Position numbers and translations under genes: made by a program
Shown here: positions 44,722 through 54,633 of the stretch, piece by piece
How the letters are laid out: every line of letters starts with the position of its first letter
Numbering within the stretch: position 1 is the stretch's first letter
The notes under the pieces: model-generated
The model's input: only the letters and a program-made list of their open reading frames with translations
Database searches by the model: none
Told to the model about the DNA's origin: nothing
Source: BOG-908 sp963795825
GTDB taxonomy: Bacteria > Pseudomonadota > Alphaproteobacteria > Acetobacterales > Acetobacteraceae
Assembly: GCA_963795825.1 (NCBI GenBank)
Contig: CAWCIW010000002.1
Location: 186,001-250,000 of the forward strand
Reading direction: 5' to 3'
Length of the DNA: 64,000 nt

Positions 44722-47306
44722 GTTTGCGCGTCTTTCCAGTGGGAGTTGCGATGAGTGTCTGGCGCGTGTCGGCGAAGCCGGCCCAGGGATCGGCGCGCAG
44801 TTTGGCGATACGCGCCGGCACGGTATGTATTGTAAAGGCCTGCGGGTCGAGCTTGTCCGTGACCTCGCGCCAGGTGACAGGCACGGCGACGGTGGCGTGC
44901 GGGCGCGCGCGCGGCGAGAACGAAGCGATCGCGGTGGAACCTAGACCGTTGCGCAACCAGTCGATCAGGATGCGGCCGCGGCGGCGCACTTTCGGCACCG
45001 AGGCCACGTATAAATCCGGCGCGCCTCGCTCGAGTTTCTCGGCAAAGCCGCGGCACCAGGCGCGCGCGAAATCCCAGTCGCAGGACGGCACCAGCGGCAC
45101 CACGAGATGCAAGCCCTTGCCGCCGGAGGTGCGGCACCAGCTTGCGTAACCTTCAGCCTCCAGCTTGCTCTTTATGTCGTGCGCGGCGCGGATTATCTGC
45201 GGCCATTCCACATTGTCGCCAGGATCGAGGTCGAACACCAGGCGGTCGGGATGGGCCGCGTCAGCAAGCGTGCTGCCCCAACTGTGCAACTCGACCGCGG
45301 AAATCTGCGCGGTGGCGATCAGCCCGTCGGTGCCTTCGAGCGACAGATAGGGTGCCTCGTCGCACGCGCCTTCCTGCAGGCTCGGCGGCATGCCGCGATT
45401 GGCGTGTTTCTGGAAGAAGTGTTCGCCATCTATGCCGTCGGGGCAACGCACGAAGGCGAGCGGACGGTGGGCGATGGCGGCGGTCGCGGTGTCGCCCATC
45501 GTCTGCCAGTAGGTTGCGAGGTCCTGCTTGGTGACCGCCTTGTGACCGTCCGCGGCGGGCCATAATTCGCGCTCGGGATGCGTCAGGCGCACGCCGCCGA
45601 GCTCCGCGCTGCGCGCGGCCGGTTTCTGTGCGCGCACGATACGGCCGGAGTGGGAGCGACCGCCGAGTTCGATGCGCCTGGCTTCCGGATTGGGGATGTC
45701 GCGTATCACCTCGGCGGCCGCCTTGTCCTCGCGCAGGCCCAGGAACACGGCGTGCCGCAGCCGGCCGGCACCTGACCAGCCGGTATATTGCACTTCGGCC
45801 ACCAGCTCGGGCTTCACCCAGGCGATATCGGAAGGCGGCTTCTCCTCGGTCAGCAGGAGCTGTGCCGGGCGCGTCGCTGGCCAGCTTCTTCAACTGTGCC
45901 GACAAATCCTGCAGGGTTGCCTCGGTGAAGCCGCTGCCGCAGCCGCCGACGTAATGCAGTTTGCCGGTCTCGTCGCGGAAACCGAGTTGCAGCGAGCCCA
46001 GGCCGGTGCGGCTGCCATGCGGCGGGGTCCAGCCGAGTATGAGGAACTCCTCGCGGCCCTGGCATTTCACCTTCAGCCAGTCGCGGCTGCGGCCGGCATG
46101 ATAGGCACTGTCGGCGCGTTTGCAGATGATGCCTTCCAGGCCCATGGCGCAGGCGCTTCGGCGCACGGTGTCGGTGACGCCTTCGAGGTGGTCGCTGCAC
46201 GCGGATAAAATCCTGCTCGCGGCACCAGCCCGGCAAGGGCCGCCTTGCGGTCGCGTGAGCGCAGGTCGCGCAGATCCCAGCCGTCCAGGTACAGCAGGTC
46301 GAACAGATAGAGATGGAGGCGTCGGGTCGCGCCCTGCCGACAGTGCGGCCTGCAGATCCGGGAAGCTGGACAGGCCGTCCGGCTGCAGAGCGACCAATTC
46401 GCCGTCGGCCATCAGCTTATCCGCCGGCAGCGCGGCCGCGGCGCGGCTGCGACGGCGGGAGGCGGTGCGTCCAGTCCAGGCCGTTGCGCGTGAGCAACGC
46501 GAATGTCGTCGCCATCCTTGCGTACGATCAGGCGGTAGCCGTCGAACTTGACCTCGCTCAGCCATTCGGCGCCCTGCGGCGGCAGGTCGGCGTTGCTGGC
46601 GAGCATCGGCGCCTGGGCTTCGGGCAACGGTGCAGCATGGGCGCCGGCCGGGATCGATTTGGCCGGTTTGGCGGACTTGGCCGGTTTCCGGGCCGGCTTG
46701 GCCGCGGCTTTCGCGGAAGCCGTGCGTTTGGCGGCCGGCTTGGCGGGTGCGGCGCGGCTCGGCAGCGGCACCGCTTCCATCTCCGCCGCATCGAGGCCGG
46801 CGCGCTCCTCGGCATCGTGCTCCTTGATCAGCAGCCAGCTTTCGCCGCGTTCGCCTGGCCGCGGCTTGAGCCGTATCAGCACGAAGCGGCCATGCAGGCG
46901 CGCGCCATCCAGGCTGAACTTCATCTCGCCGCGCTCGAGGTCCTAAGCGGCATCGCCCACCGGCTGCCAGGTGCCGCGGTCCCAGATCTCCACCACGCCG
47001 GCGCCGTAATTGCCGGCAGGGATCACGCCCTCGAAATGCGCATAGGCAATCGGATGATCCTCGATATGCATCGGCCAGCCGCTTATGCGCGGGGTCCATG
47101 CTGGGGCCCTTCGGCACCGCCCAGCTCCACAGCACGCCGCCATGCTCGAGCCGGAAATCCCAGTGCAGCCGGCTCGCCGCGTGTTTCTGCACCACGAAGA
47201 TCGGCGCGTCGGCGGCACCCGACGCTGGCGCGTCGGCAGGCTCCGGCGTGCGCGCGAAATCGCGCTTGCCGCGGTAGGTCTCGATCGAGGTGTCCCGGTT
47301 CGCCAT
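44714..47306 (-). pseudogene. ligD: ATP-dependent DNA ligase LigD with at least seven indels and one stop
   Basis: Three domains are recognisable in order. The 3'-phosphoesterase part has FVVQKHAASRLHWDFRLEHGGVLWSWAVPKGPS; the ligase part has the adenylated Lys in EVKFDGYR and LEGIICKRADS; the polymerase part has LVFDLDPGDNVEWPQI and SGGKGLHLVVPL. The frame breaks near 47072, 46499, 46440, 46332, 46220, 46197 and 45861 (each one extra base), and a TAG at 46943-46945 lies in frame after VGDAA. The polymerase domain (about 44714-45850) is intact. Either a decayed gene or a cluster of sequence errors. Confidence 0.85.
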
Positions 47307-47417
47307 GACATTGCAGCAACGTTATCTGGACAGTGCAGGTTTCTCGCCGCTGGCGGGAACCGGATCGCGACCATGTGGTATGGCATTGCCTCGCACCCCA
47401 AACGCCACAAGGCCCGC

Positions 47418-49615
47418 ATGCCCGACCACGTCCAGGAACCCGACGATTTCGCCATCACCGCGCAGATCTCCCTCGTCGAGCAGCGTTTCCGCACGCTCAA
47501 GCACAACGACATGTTCGGCGTGTTCGACCAGCGCGGCGACATACGGCCCGGGCCAGGCGGCACCGAGGGGCTGTATTTCAACGACACGCGGTATCTCTCG
47601 GAGTTCGAGCTGGTGGTGGCCGGCCGCCAGCTGGTGCTGCTCAGCTCCACGCTGCGCGACGACAACGCGACGCTCACCTGCGACCTGAGCAACCCCGACC
47701 TGCCGCATCTGGCGGGCGACGGCGAGGGCACCGACGGGCTGCGACAGCAATCTGATCCACGTCCGCCGCTCGCGCTTCCTGTGGCAGGGCGTGTGCCACG
47801 AGCGGATCTCGATACGCAATTTCGACGTGGTGGCGCACACGCTGCCGGTTGAGATACGCTACGGCGCGGATTTCGTGGATCTGTTCGAGGTGCGCGGCAT
47901 GACGCGCACGCGGCACGGGCGCCATGCGCCGGCGGCGGTGACGATGCAGTCGGTGACGCTCGCCTATACCGGGCTGGACGAATTGCGGCGCACCACCGAT
48001 CTGCGTTTCGATCCGCCGCCGGAGCGCATCGACGAGGGCCGCGCGCTGTTCGGCGTGGAACTGCCGCCGCATGGGCGCAGCCTGATCTTCGTGGAAATCG
48101 CCTGCGATACGGCAAGCGGCGCCGGCGCGGATTCGGGGCGCGCGCCGGCCGAAAGCTTTCTCAACCGGATGATCGAGCAGCGGCGCTGGACGCGCCAGCG
48201 CAGCGCCAAGGCGGCCGGCATCGAGAGCAGCAACGAGGTGTTCAACGAGGCGATGCGGCGCGCGATCAGCGATCTCACGATGCTGACCACGGATACCACG
48301 AGCGGCCCCTATCCGTATGCCGGCATTCCCTGGTTCAGCACGGCGTTCGGCCGCGACGCGATATTGACCGCGCTCAATGTTCTGTGGATGGACCCGACGA
48401 TCGCTGCCGGCGTGCTGCGGTATCTGGCGGCAAACCAGGCGACCGCCACGGATGCGGCCTCCGACGCGGAACCCGGCAAGATACTGCACGAGGTGCGTCG
48501 CGGCGAGATGGCGGAACTCGGCGAGGTGCCGTTCCGTCGGTATTACGGCAGCGTGGATGCGACGCCGTTGTTCGTGATGCTGGCCGGCGCGTATTTCGAC
48601 CGCACCGGCGATGTGGCGTTGCTGACTGGTTTGTGGCCGAATATGCAGGCGGCGCTTGGCTGGATGGACAGTTACGCCGACCGCGATCCAGACGGTTTCG
48701 TCAGCTATTTCCGCCAGACCGAGGAGGGCCTGGCCAACCAGGGCTGGAAGGACAGTTTCGACAGCATCAGCCATGCCGACGGCACGCTGGCCGTGGGCCC
48801 GATCGCACTTGTAGAAGTGCAGGGCTACGTGTTTGCGGCGCGGCGTGCGGCGGCGCTATCGCGCGCGCGCTCGGGGCACGACGCTGCGGCGGAGGCGGAG
48901 GATGCCAAGGCGGCGCGGCTGCAGGCGGCGTTCGAACTGCGGTTCTGGTGCGAGGAATCGGCACCTATGCGCTGGCGCTGGATGGCGCGCGGCAGCCGTG
49001 TCGGGTGCGCGCTTCCAATGCGGGGCATTTGCTGCTGACCGGCATCTGCTCGCCGGAACGCGGGTTGCGCGTGGCGGAGGGGCTGATGGGCAGCCGGTTC
49101 TTCAACGGCTGGGGCGTGCGCACGCTGGCCTCCGGCGAGGCGCGTTATAATCCGATGAGCTATCACAACGGCAGCGTGTGGCCGCACGACAATGCGGTGA
49201 TCGCGCTGGGCATGGCGACGTACGGGCTCAAGCCGCAGGCGGAGCGGATTTTTGCGGGGCTGTTCGATGCGGCTTTGTATGTGGATCTGCGGCGTTTGCC
49301 TGAGCTGTTCTGCGGTTTTGCCAGGCGGCGTGGGCAGGGGCCGACGTTGTATCCTGTCGCGTGTTCGCCGCAGGCCTGGGCGGCTACGGCTTTGCATGCG
49401 GCTTTGGCGGCGTGTCTGGGGTTGCGGTTCGATGTGGCGGAGCGAGCGTGGTGTTCGACCGGCCGCGTTTGCCGGATTTCCTCGATGTGTTGACGTTGCA
49501 TAATCTTGCTTTGGGGGATGCGCGGATTTCCGTGGTGTTGCGTCGTATGGGTAGTGAGGTGGCGATGAACGTGTTGGAGCGGACTGGGGTTATTCATGCG
49601 GTGTTGCGGAGTTAG
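47418..49615 (+). CDS. Glycogen-debranching-type amylo-alpha-1,6-glucosidase (three frameshifts)
   Basis: About 732 aa when repaired. The N-terminal GDE domain (TLKHNDMFGVFDQRGDI, GLYFNDTRYLSEFELVVAGRQLVLLSS) is followed by the six-hairpin glycosidase part: WFSTAFGRDAILTALNVLWMDP, GEVPFRRYYGSVDATPLFVMLAGAY, QGWKDSFDSI and NPMSYHNGSVWPHDNAVIALGM. One extra C near 47742 and missing bases near 48956 and 49441 break the frame. It probably debranches glycogen or a related glucan. It is divergent from ligD. Confidence 0.83.
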
Positions 49616-49616
49616 G

Positions 49617-49672
49617 TAAGGCCAGGCCTTCTTTTTCGAGAAGAAGAAGCAAAAAGCTTTTGCTGTGACGCG
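49617..49672. repeat. Palindromic element copy 20 (left arm)
   Basis: AGGCCTTCTTTTTC / GAGAAGAAGAAG (one mismatch), then CAAAAAGCTTTTGCTGTGACGC. The matching right arm is 210 bp away at 49881. Confidence 0.82.
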
Positions 49673-49880
49673 GTTGGGGGGCTTCGGTCTGATCCTTGTG
49701 GTTTGCTGAATGAAACTGCCGTCTGGGGACGCCGCGCTCACCCGGCAAAATATGCGGAAACCGCTTCTGTTGTGACGACTACATCTCGCACCGTTTTCCA
49801 CACCAGCGAGCCTTTTATAAAGCTCGTGTTCGGTTAAGAAGCTAAATGGTATAGACTGAGCCGAAGCGTGTGAGCAGCGA
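49673..49880. other. Intergenic DNA between two element arms
   Basis: About 210 bases with no gene that I can support. It may be an oversized core of one element formed by copies 20 and 21, or unrelated DNA between two half copies. The inner ends (CTGTGACGC on the left, GAACGGAGC on the right) do not pair, which favours two half copies. Confidence 0.4.
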
Positions 49881-49933
49881 ACGGAGCAAACGTTTTTTGG
49901 TCCTTTTTTTCAAAAAAGGACTGCTTGCTTCCT
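49881..49933. repeat. Palindromic element copy 21 (right arm)
   Basis: GGAGCAAACGTTTTTTGG, stem GTCCTTTTTTT / AAAAAAGGAC, then TGCTTGCTTCC. It ends at the stop of the thioesterase gene. Confidence 0.83.
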
Positions 49934-50333
49934 ATTCTGGCGCAACCGTCCGCGGCCTGCCCTCCGCGTCCACAGCTACCATGACGAAGCGCGCCTTGGT
50001 AACCCGCTCGTGGCGGATCGGCAGCGTGCGGCGCGCCCAGACGTCGACGTCGATCGTGATGGACGTGCGGCCGACGCGCACCAGGTCGCAGTAGCAACTT
50101 ATCAGGTCGCCGACATGGACGGGGCGGAGGAATACCAGATCCGAGACGGCGACGGTGGCGACGCGGCCGGCGGCGCGTTCGTGGGCGACCGACCCGGCGG
50201 CCATGTCCATCATGCCCATGATCCAGCCGCCGAAGATGTCGCCGGAGGCGTTGGTATCGGCCGGGACGGCGGGGACGCGCAGGGCCAGGTCGCCGCGGGG
50301 CGATTCCGGTTCGGCGGGGTCGGGCGGGTTCAA
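49932..50333 (-). CDS. Hotdog-fold acyl-CoA thioesterase (YciA type)
   Basis: 133 aa. LRVPAVPADTNASGDIFGGWIMGMMDMAAGSVAHERA carries the catalytic Asp/Gly segment of YciA-like thioesterases; VAVSDLVFLRPVHVGDLISCYCDLVRVGRTSITIDVDVWAR completes the hotdog. It hydrolyses acyl-CoA in the cytoplasm. Its start overlaps the stop of the upstream VOC gene (ATGA), so both are one transcript. Confidence 0.9.
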   Translation of the reverse strand: MNPPDPAEPESPRGDLALRVPAVPADTNASGDIFGGWIMGMMDMAAGSVAHERAAGRVATVAVSDLVFLRPVHVGDLISCYCDLVRVGRTSITIDVDVWARRTLPIRHERVTKARFVMVAVDAEGRPRTVAPE

Positions 50334-50749
50334 TGGTTGGGCCAGAGGCCGGGGGTGGCGACTTCGACCGAGTGGGAGTCCGGATCGCGGAAGTAGAGGC
50401 TGGTGCCGCCGGCTGGCCAGGTTATGCGGCTTTCTATGGCGATGTTCTGGGCGGCCAAATGGGCGGACCAGGCTTCCAGCGCGCCGACGGGTATGGCGAA
50501 GGCGAGGTGCTGGGTGCCTCGGCCGTCATGGGCGGGGATGGTGCCCTGGGGCGTCTGGCTGGGCTGGGCCGAGCCGCCGCGGGCGAACAGGAGGAGCACG
50601 CCGGCGCCTGGGACGCCCATGGCGCACATGCGGTCGTCGCGCAGGAACTGCTCGAAGCCGAGCACGCGGGCGTAGAAATCGTGGCTCACGCCGAGATCCG
50701 ACACGTAGAGCGCGGTTTCCAGGATGTGGCCAAGGCGGGGGGCGGGCAT
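50330..50749 (-). CDS. VOC family (glyoxalase/dioxygenase superfamily) protein
   Basis: 139 aa with the paired beta-alpha-beta units of the fold: ILETALYVSDLGVSHDFYARVLGFEQ at the start and RGTQHLAFAIPVGALEAWSAHLAAQNIAIESRITWPAGGTSLYFRDPDSHSVEVATPGLW at the end. The metal-binding His and Glu (H in TQHLAF, E in SVEVAT) are present. The reaction is not predictable from sequence. Confidence 0.87.
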   Translation of the reverse strand: MPAPRLGHILETALYVSDLGVSHDFYARVLGFEQFLRDDRMCAMGVPGAGVLLLFARGGSAQPSQTPQGTIPAHDGRGTQHLAFAIPVGALEAWSAHLAAQNIAIESRITWPAGGTSLYFRDPDSHSVEVATPGLWPNH

Positions 50750-50750
50750 T

Positions 50751-50924
50751 TCAGTGCCTGTGCAGGGGGTGGGCCAGCGTGGCTGTTGGTTCCGGCTCGT
50801 CGGTGCCGCTGCTCCGGTGGAAGCTGGTGAGGGTCGGCAGGCGGGTGATGACGGTAGTGGTTTGCGCCTGGGCGGGTGGGGCCAGCAGGACTAGCGCGAA
50901 GGCGGGGGCGGGGACGATTCTCAT
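50751..50924 (-). CDS. Small putative secreted peptide
   Basis: 57 aa from 50924. MRIVPAPAFALVLLAPPAQAQ is a plausible signal peptide with AQA-Q cleavage; the remaining 36 residues are Thr/Pro/His-rich. It directly precedes the VOC gene. No family is recognised, and a chance open frame is possible. Confidence 0.4.
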   Translation of the reverse strand: MRIVPAPAFALVLLAPPAQAQTTTVITRLPTLTSFHRSSGTDEPEPTATLAHPLHRH

Positions 50925-51043
50925 GGGCGGCAGGGTGGCATGGGGCGGGCGCGGAAGGAAGCAAGGCGGCGCTTGCCCGGGCGGCGCCGGAACCCTGCCG
51001 GGCAAGCTGGTGTTCTAGGGCGCACAACCACGGGAGCCTTACC

Positions 51044-51541
51044 ATGACCAAAACCGCTGACCCGGCGACGCTCGAGAAGCTGTCCGGCATGATCAAGCAC
51101 ATACAGACCGCGATGCTGACCAGCGAGGATGGCGATCATTTGCGCGCCCGGCCGATGGTGGCGGCGCAGAAGGATTTCACCGGCGAGCTGTTCTTCTTCA
51201 CCCATGCCAGCGCGCACAAGGTGGCTGAAGTTGGCGCCAAGCATCGGGTTGGCGTGACGTATGCGGATTCGCATCACCAGCTCTACGTGTCGCTGTCCGG
51301 CTCGGCGGAAGTGGTGCGCGATAAGGCCGAGGTTACGGCGCATTGGGCGGAGCCGATGCGGACCTGGTTTCCCAAGGGCGTGGAGGATCCGGACATCGCC
51401 ATACTGAAGGTGCATGTTGATCAGGCCGAGTATTGGGATACGCCTTCTTCCACGATGGTGCATCTGTATGGGTATGTGAAGGCGGTTGTTACGGGTGAGG
51501 CGCCGTCTCCTGGCGAGAATGAGAAGGTGACAGTGAAGTAA
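51044..51541 (+). CDS. General stress protein, pyridoxamine 5'-phosphate oxidase-like
   Basis: 165 aa. MIKHIQTAMLTSEDGDHLRARPMVAAQKDFTGELFFFTHASAHKVAEVG is the split-barrel FMN-binding pattern of the GSP26 group, followed by RVGVTYADSHHQLYVSLSGSAEVVRDKA and WFPKGVEDPDIAILKVHVDQAEYWDTPSS. Members bind flavin and are linked to stress; the reaction is unknown. The start at 51044 has GGGAGCC upstream, and the longer open frame upstream has no such site. Confidence 0.88.
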   Translation: MTKTADPATLEKLSGMIKHIQTAMLTSEDGDHLRARPMVAAQKDFTGELFFFTHASAHKVAEVGAKHRVGVTYADSHHQLYVSLSGSAEVVRDKAEVTAHWAEPMRTWFPKGVEDPDIAILKVHVDQAEYWDTPSSTMVHLYGYVKAVVTGEAPSPGENEKVTVK

Positions 51542-51667
51542 GCAAGGCCTTCTTTTCTGAAGAAAAGAAGCAAAAGACTTTTGGTCCCTGTCGGGGAGCG
51601 TTGAAACATTCGCCGACAGGGAGCAAAAGCTTTTTGGTTCTTTTTCTCGAAAAAGAACTGCTTGCTT
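51538..51667. repeat. Palindromic element copy 22 (full, core type B)
   Basis: Left stem CTTCTTTTCT / AGAAAAGAAG, right stem GTTCTTTTTCTC / GAAAAAGAAC. The core is CCCTGTCGGGGAGCGTTG, then TCGCCGACAGGGAGC. Between convergent ends. Confidence 0.9.
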
Positions 51668-52828
51668 TTAGTGCCGGCCGACCAGCGCCAATAGTATTTC
51701 GACGATTATCAGGACTACTATTGCGGCTTCCATTAGGCCGGCGCGGCTGCTGGCGGCTTCGTCGTAGAGGGCGGCGTAGGTGTCGCGGATGATGGAGAGT
51801 TTGCGGTTTACGGCGGCGCTTACGGCTTTTACGCGAAACAGGTCGAGGGCGGCGGCATAGACGCGGGCGAGATAGACGTCCTCGGTTACTTGCAGGGCGT
51901 TGTCGACTTTTTCGGTCAGTTCGGTGACTTCGGCGACCAGCGTGTAGAGGCGGCGGGCGAGGCCGGCGAAGCGGCTTGGGCCTCGGCTCAGGCGGCGCGT
52001 GGCTTCTTCTACCAGGTCGTACATGCGGGGGAGTTCGGCATCGAGCAGTTCGTCGTAGTAGCGCATTTGCAGGAACTGGGCGTTGGCGGTTTCTATGACG
52101 TCGGTGACGTCCGTGTCGCGCCTGGGCTCGAAGATGAAGGCGCGGTCCCAGGTCAGGACTACCAGGTCGTCGGTGTAGTAGCTGAAGCGGCGGCTCAGGA
52201 GGTCGGCGCGGGCGCCTTCGGCCATTTTCCGGGTTTCGCCGCTTAGCAGGGGGACGAGGTCTATTTCGCGGCCGAGTTCGGTGGCGAGGACGGGTTGGGC
52301 GAAGCTGTGGACGGTGGCGACCAGGTAGTCTTCGTCGAGGTCCGAGCGGTTTGGTCGATCGAGGGCGGGGCCGATGGGTTCTCGGAGGATGTCGAGCAGG
52401 TTGTGCCAGAAGGCGATGTCGGTTTCGGTGCCGATGGCGGCTTCCACGGCGTTCATGCGGGCGGTGTATTGTTGCCAGGTGAGGTTGTCGGCGGGGATCT
52501 GGACGGCGAGGGTTATCACGCCGAAGGCGTAGAGGCGGGCGGTGACGGTGGCTTCCACTTCGGTGGGGGTGGTTTCCTGCAGGGTGATTTGCAGGGGGGA
52601 GAGGACCAGGCCTAGCGGGGGATCTCCGAAGGATACGGCTTTTGGCGGGGTTCCGGTGAGGCGCGAGCGGGCGCCCTGGCGCGCCTGGCTGGCCCAGAGT
52701 TGTTCGGCGCGCTGGAGGTCTATGGCGTAGGCGACGTCGAACAGCCGCAGGGCGGTTATGTGTCCGGAGACGACGCGCGGTTCTTCTGTTTCGGCCTGGC
52801 GTGGGTGGGTGGGTGTGGCGATATCCAT
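51668..52828 (-). CDS. RMD1/YagE (DUF155) family membrane protein
   Basis: 386 aa. Mostly soluble, with the DUF155 pattern YAFGVITLAVQIPADNLTW (start of domain), FSYYTDDLVVLTWDRAFIFEPRRDTDVTDVIETANAQFLQMRYYDELLDAELPRMY and a long helical part with heptad-like spacing (TLVAEVTELTEKVDNALQVTEDVYLARVYAAALDLFRVK), ending in one hydrophobic anchor (AAIVVLIIVEILLAL). In fungi, Rmd1 relatives sit in mitochondrial membranes; the bacterial role is unknown. The frame is intact. Confidence 0.82.
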   Translation of the reverse strand: MDIATPTHPRQAETEEPRVVSGHITALRLFDVAYAIDLQRAEQLWASQARQGARSRLTGTPPKAVSFGDPPLGLVLSPLQITLQETTPTEVEATVTARLYAFGVITLAVQIPADNLTWQQYTARMNAVEAAIGTETDIAFWHNLLDILREPIGPALDRPNRSDLDEDYLVATVHSFAQPVLATELGREIDLVPLLSGETRKMAEGARADLLSRRFSYYTDDLVVLTWDRAFIFEPRRDTDVTDVIETANAQFLQMRYYDELLDAELPRMYDLVEEATRRLSRGPSRFAGLARRLYTLVAEVTELTEKVDNALQVTEDVYLARVYAAALDLFRVKAVSAAVNRKLSIIRDTYAALYDEAASSRAGLMEAAIVVLIIVEILLALVGRH

Positions 52829-52920
52829 AATGGGCGCAGCCTAGCAGCATTTGGCGGGCAACGGCTGCGGAATGATCTGGCTGGGCGGTTGGGTGGGTTG
52901 TTGGGTTTTGCGGGCGGCGG

Positions 52921-53502
52921 TCAGTGCGGCGGGCGGCGGTGCGGCGCCCATCCGGGCTGGGACCAGGCGGGCTCGGTTTCGGGGGGCGGGTGGGGGGCGG
53001 CTGCGGCCAGGCTGCTTGCGAGTTTTTCGTAATCCAGTTCGAAGCCGAGGTCTTCGCAGATGGTGGCGAGGAGGTCTGGCAGCGGGGTGGTGCCGTCGGG
53101 GTCCAGTGCGAGTTCGGTTTCGAGCAATTCGTCGGCTTCTTCGCGCAGCCTGCGGCGGCCCGAGCGGTCCTGGGTGGCTTCGCGTATGGCGATGCGCAGG
53201 GTGGCGCGCCTTGGGTCTGCCTGGGCGCGTATGGCGCCGGTGACGATGCGTTCTTCGAGTTTGATTGCCTGGCGGACGGCGCTGGAGAGGTGGGCGAAGA
53301 GGCTGGCGGGGTGTGGGGCGCGGGGGGTTGGCGGTTCGGAGGGGTGTTCGGTGGCGGGCGGCTGTTCGGCGAGGACCTGTTCGGTGCGTTGGGCGGCCAG
53401 TTCGGCGAGCCTCATGCCGAGTTCGGCGAGGCGCCGGCATTGGGCTTGCTGGCGGGCGTGGCGTTCGGCGGTGGTTTCCGGGTTGGTGTGGGTGGCGGGC
53501 AT
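52921..53502 (-). CDS. Hypothetical helical protein
   Basis: 193 aa from 53502 (an ATG at 53547 is an alternative). No recognised family. Residues about 10-40 are Gln/Arg/Ala-rich and helical (ERHARQQAQCRRLAELGMRLAELAAQRTEQVLAE), then a Pro-rich stretch, then HLSSAVRQAIKLEERIVTGAIRAQADPRRATL and a charged region (RRRLREEADELLETELALDPDGTTPLPDLLATICEDLGFELD). Soluble, no signal peptide. Arg/Ala-rich composition suggests a DNA- or membrane-adjacent role, but this is not established. Confidence 0.6.
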   Translation of the reverse strand: MPATHTNPETTAERHARQQAQCRRLAELGMRLAELAAQRTEQVLAEQPPATEHPSEPPTPRAPHPASLFAHLSSAVRQAIKLEERIVTGAIRAQADPRRATLRIAIREATQDRSGRRRLREEADELLETELALDPDGTTPLPDLLATICEDLGFELDYEKLASSLAAAAPHPPPETEPAWSQPGWAPHRRPPH

Positions 53503-53606
53503 TTGGGTGGGCGCCTGGGGTGGTGTTGGGGAACATAATAGGAACATTTGCGGGGGGATGGCAAGGGTTTTTTGCGTCCCGAGTAGATGATGATTGTGCT
53601 ACGGTC

Positions 53607-54054
53607 ATGATGATTACTGTTCGGAGTCACCGCACGACGGGCTGCCCGGCCTACATCTCGGACTTGTTGACTCGATTGGTCCCTCTCGTCAGGCCGATGT
53701 CGCAGCGTATGGGCATCGACGAAGACTTTATGCTAACGTTGTCGGTCCACGAACACGGTTGGCAGGACACGCATAACGATAAACTCCACAATCTTTTCGG
53801 GACTAACGCATGGGGGCGGCAATAATCTGTCGTATTCGTCCGATGTGGCTGCCGCGCAGTCCTGGGAGTCGCATTACGGCGGGGCCGTCCGCGGCAGCAA
53901 GACGCTTGCAGATTTTGTCGGGCGGCTTAGAGCACTAGGCTACAACAGCAAAGACCCCGATTAAGACAAGAAGATGGCTGACACGTTCAAGGCCGTAAAG
54001 AAATACAAGTTGGCCTGCGGTGTGAAGGGAGATCCCAATGCAGCCGCTTTCTAA
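53607..54054 (+). pseudogene. GH73-like peptidoglycan hydrolase (frameshift and in-frame stop)
   Basis: About 148 aa when repaired. PAYISDLLTRLVPLVRPMSQRMGIDEDFMLTLSVHEHGW with the catalytic-type Glu, then DTHNDKLHNLFGTNA-GGNNLSYSSDVAAAQSWESHYGGAVRGSKTLADFVGRLRALGYNSKDPD is a glucosaminidase/lysozyme-like domain. An extra T at 53811 interrupts it, and a TAA at 53962 replaces a codon where Tyr fits before DKKMADTFKAVKKYK. No signal peptide. It is followed, overlapping by 17 bases, by a gene for an exported protein. Confidence 0.65.
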
Positions 54055-54633
54055 GAACTGGCGCATTCCAGCTAATGTCGCGTGCGTGGCGGCAGCGCTG
54101 GTGTTTTCGTTTGTTCGGTTGGCGGTGGCGGCGGATCCCCTTGCCCGCTACGACGGCCATGACACGCAGGGACTGACACGCGTTGCGGGGTCGACTTACG
54201 TCAACGGCAACTACGGTTACGCTGTGCGCGTGCCGGGGGGCAAGTCGGCTGGATGGCCAAGCCGCCCTCCCCGAACCATGGCTTCTCGGTGTATTTGGGG
54301 CCGGGGCGGTCGATTGAGGTCGATGCGAGCTTCGACAGCGGCCTGCTCGGCTCGACGTCTGCGGTGGCTGACGACGCGGCAAGTGTTGTTCAGGGCGCGC
54401 AGGACAGCAAGACTCCGGAGACGCTCGGTAATCGGGCGGCCGAGCGGGTGGTGCAAAACTGGCCGGGCGGCGACCGGCGGCGCGTCATCGTGACTCGCTG
54501 GGATGATGCGGGGGGGGCGGGTGATGCGATAGTTTTCACGCTGACGTTGGAGACGACGGTGGCGGACTACGAGCATGACCTGCGCACGTTTGATGCCGTT
54601 TTAGAGTCTTTCCGGTTTACTCCGCGAACTTAA
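54038..54633 (+). CDS. Exported hypothetical protein, possible immunity-type partner (frameshifted)
   Basis: About 198 aa when repaired. Signal peptide PANVACVAAALVFSFVRLAVAA, then YVNGNYGYAVRVPGGKSA and, after a missing base near 54250, WMAKPPSPNHGFSVYLGPGRSIEVDASFDSG...DYEHDLRTFDAVLESFRFTPRT. The GYAVRVP...F-V-L layout suggests a PsbP/Mog1-like fold. AGGGAGAT precedes the ATG. The pairing of a leaderless peptidoglycan hydrolase with a periplasmic protein resembles effector/immunity gene pairs; this is a hypothesis only. Confidence 0.55.

Noticed and set aside
44714..47306. Programmed frameshifting or stop-codon recoding in ligD
   Set aside because: Seven shifts at unrelated sequences without slippery sites or downstream structure, plus a stop, cannot be programmed; error or decay is simpler.
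53962..53964. Treating the TAA as the true end of the hydrolase-like gene
   Set aside because: The same frame continues with DKKMADTFKAVKKYK, which fits the family tail, up to a TAA at 54052. The first stop was therefore read as a lesion, though a genuine shorter protein cannot be excluded.
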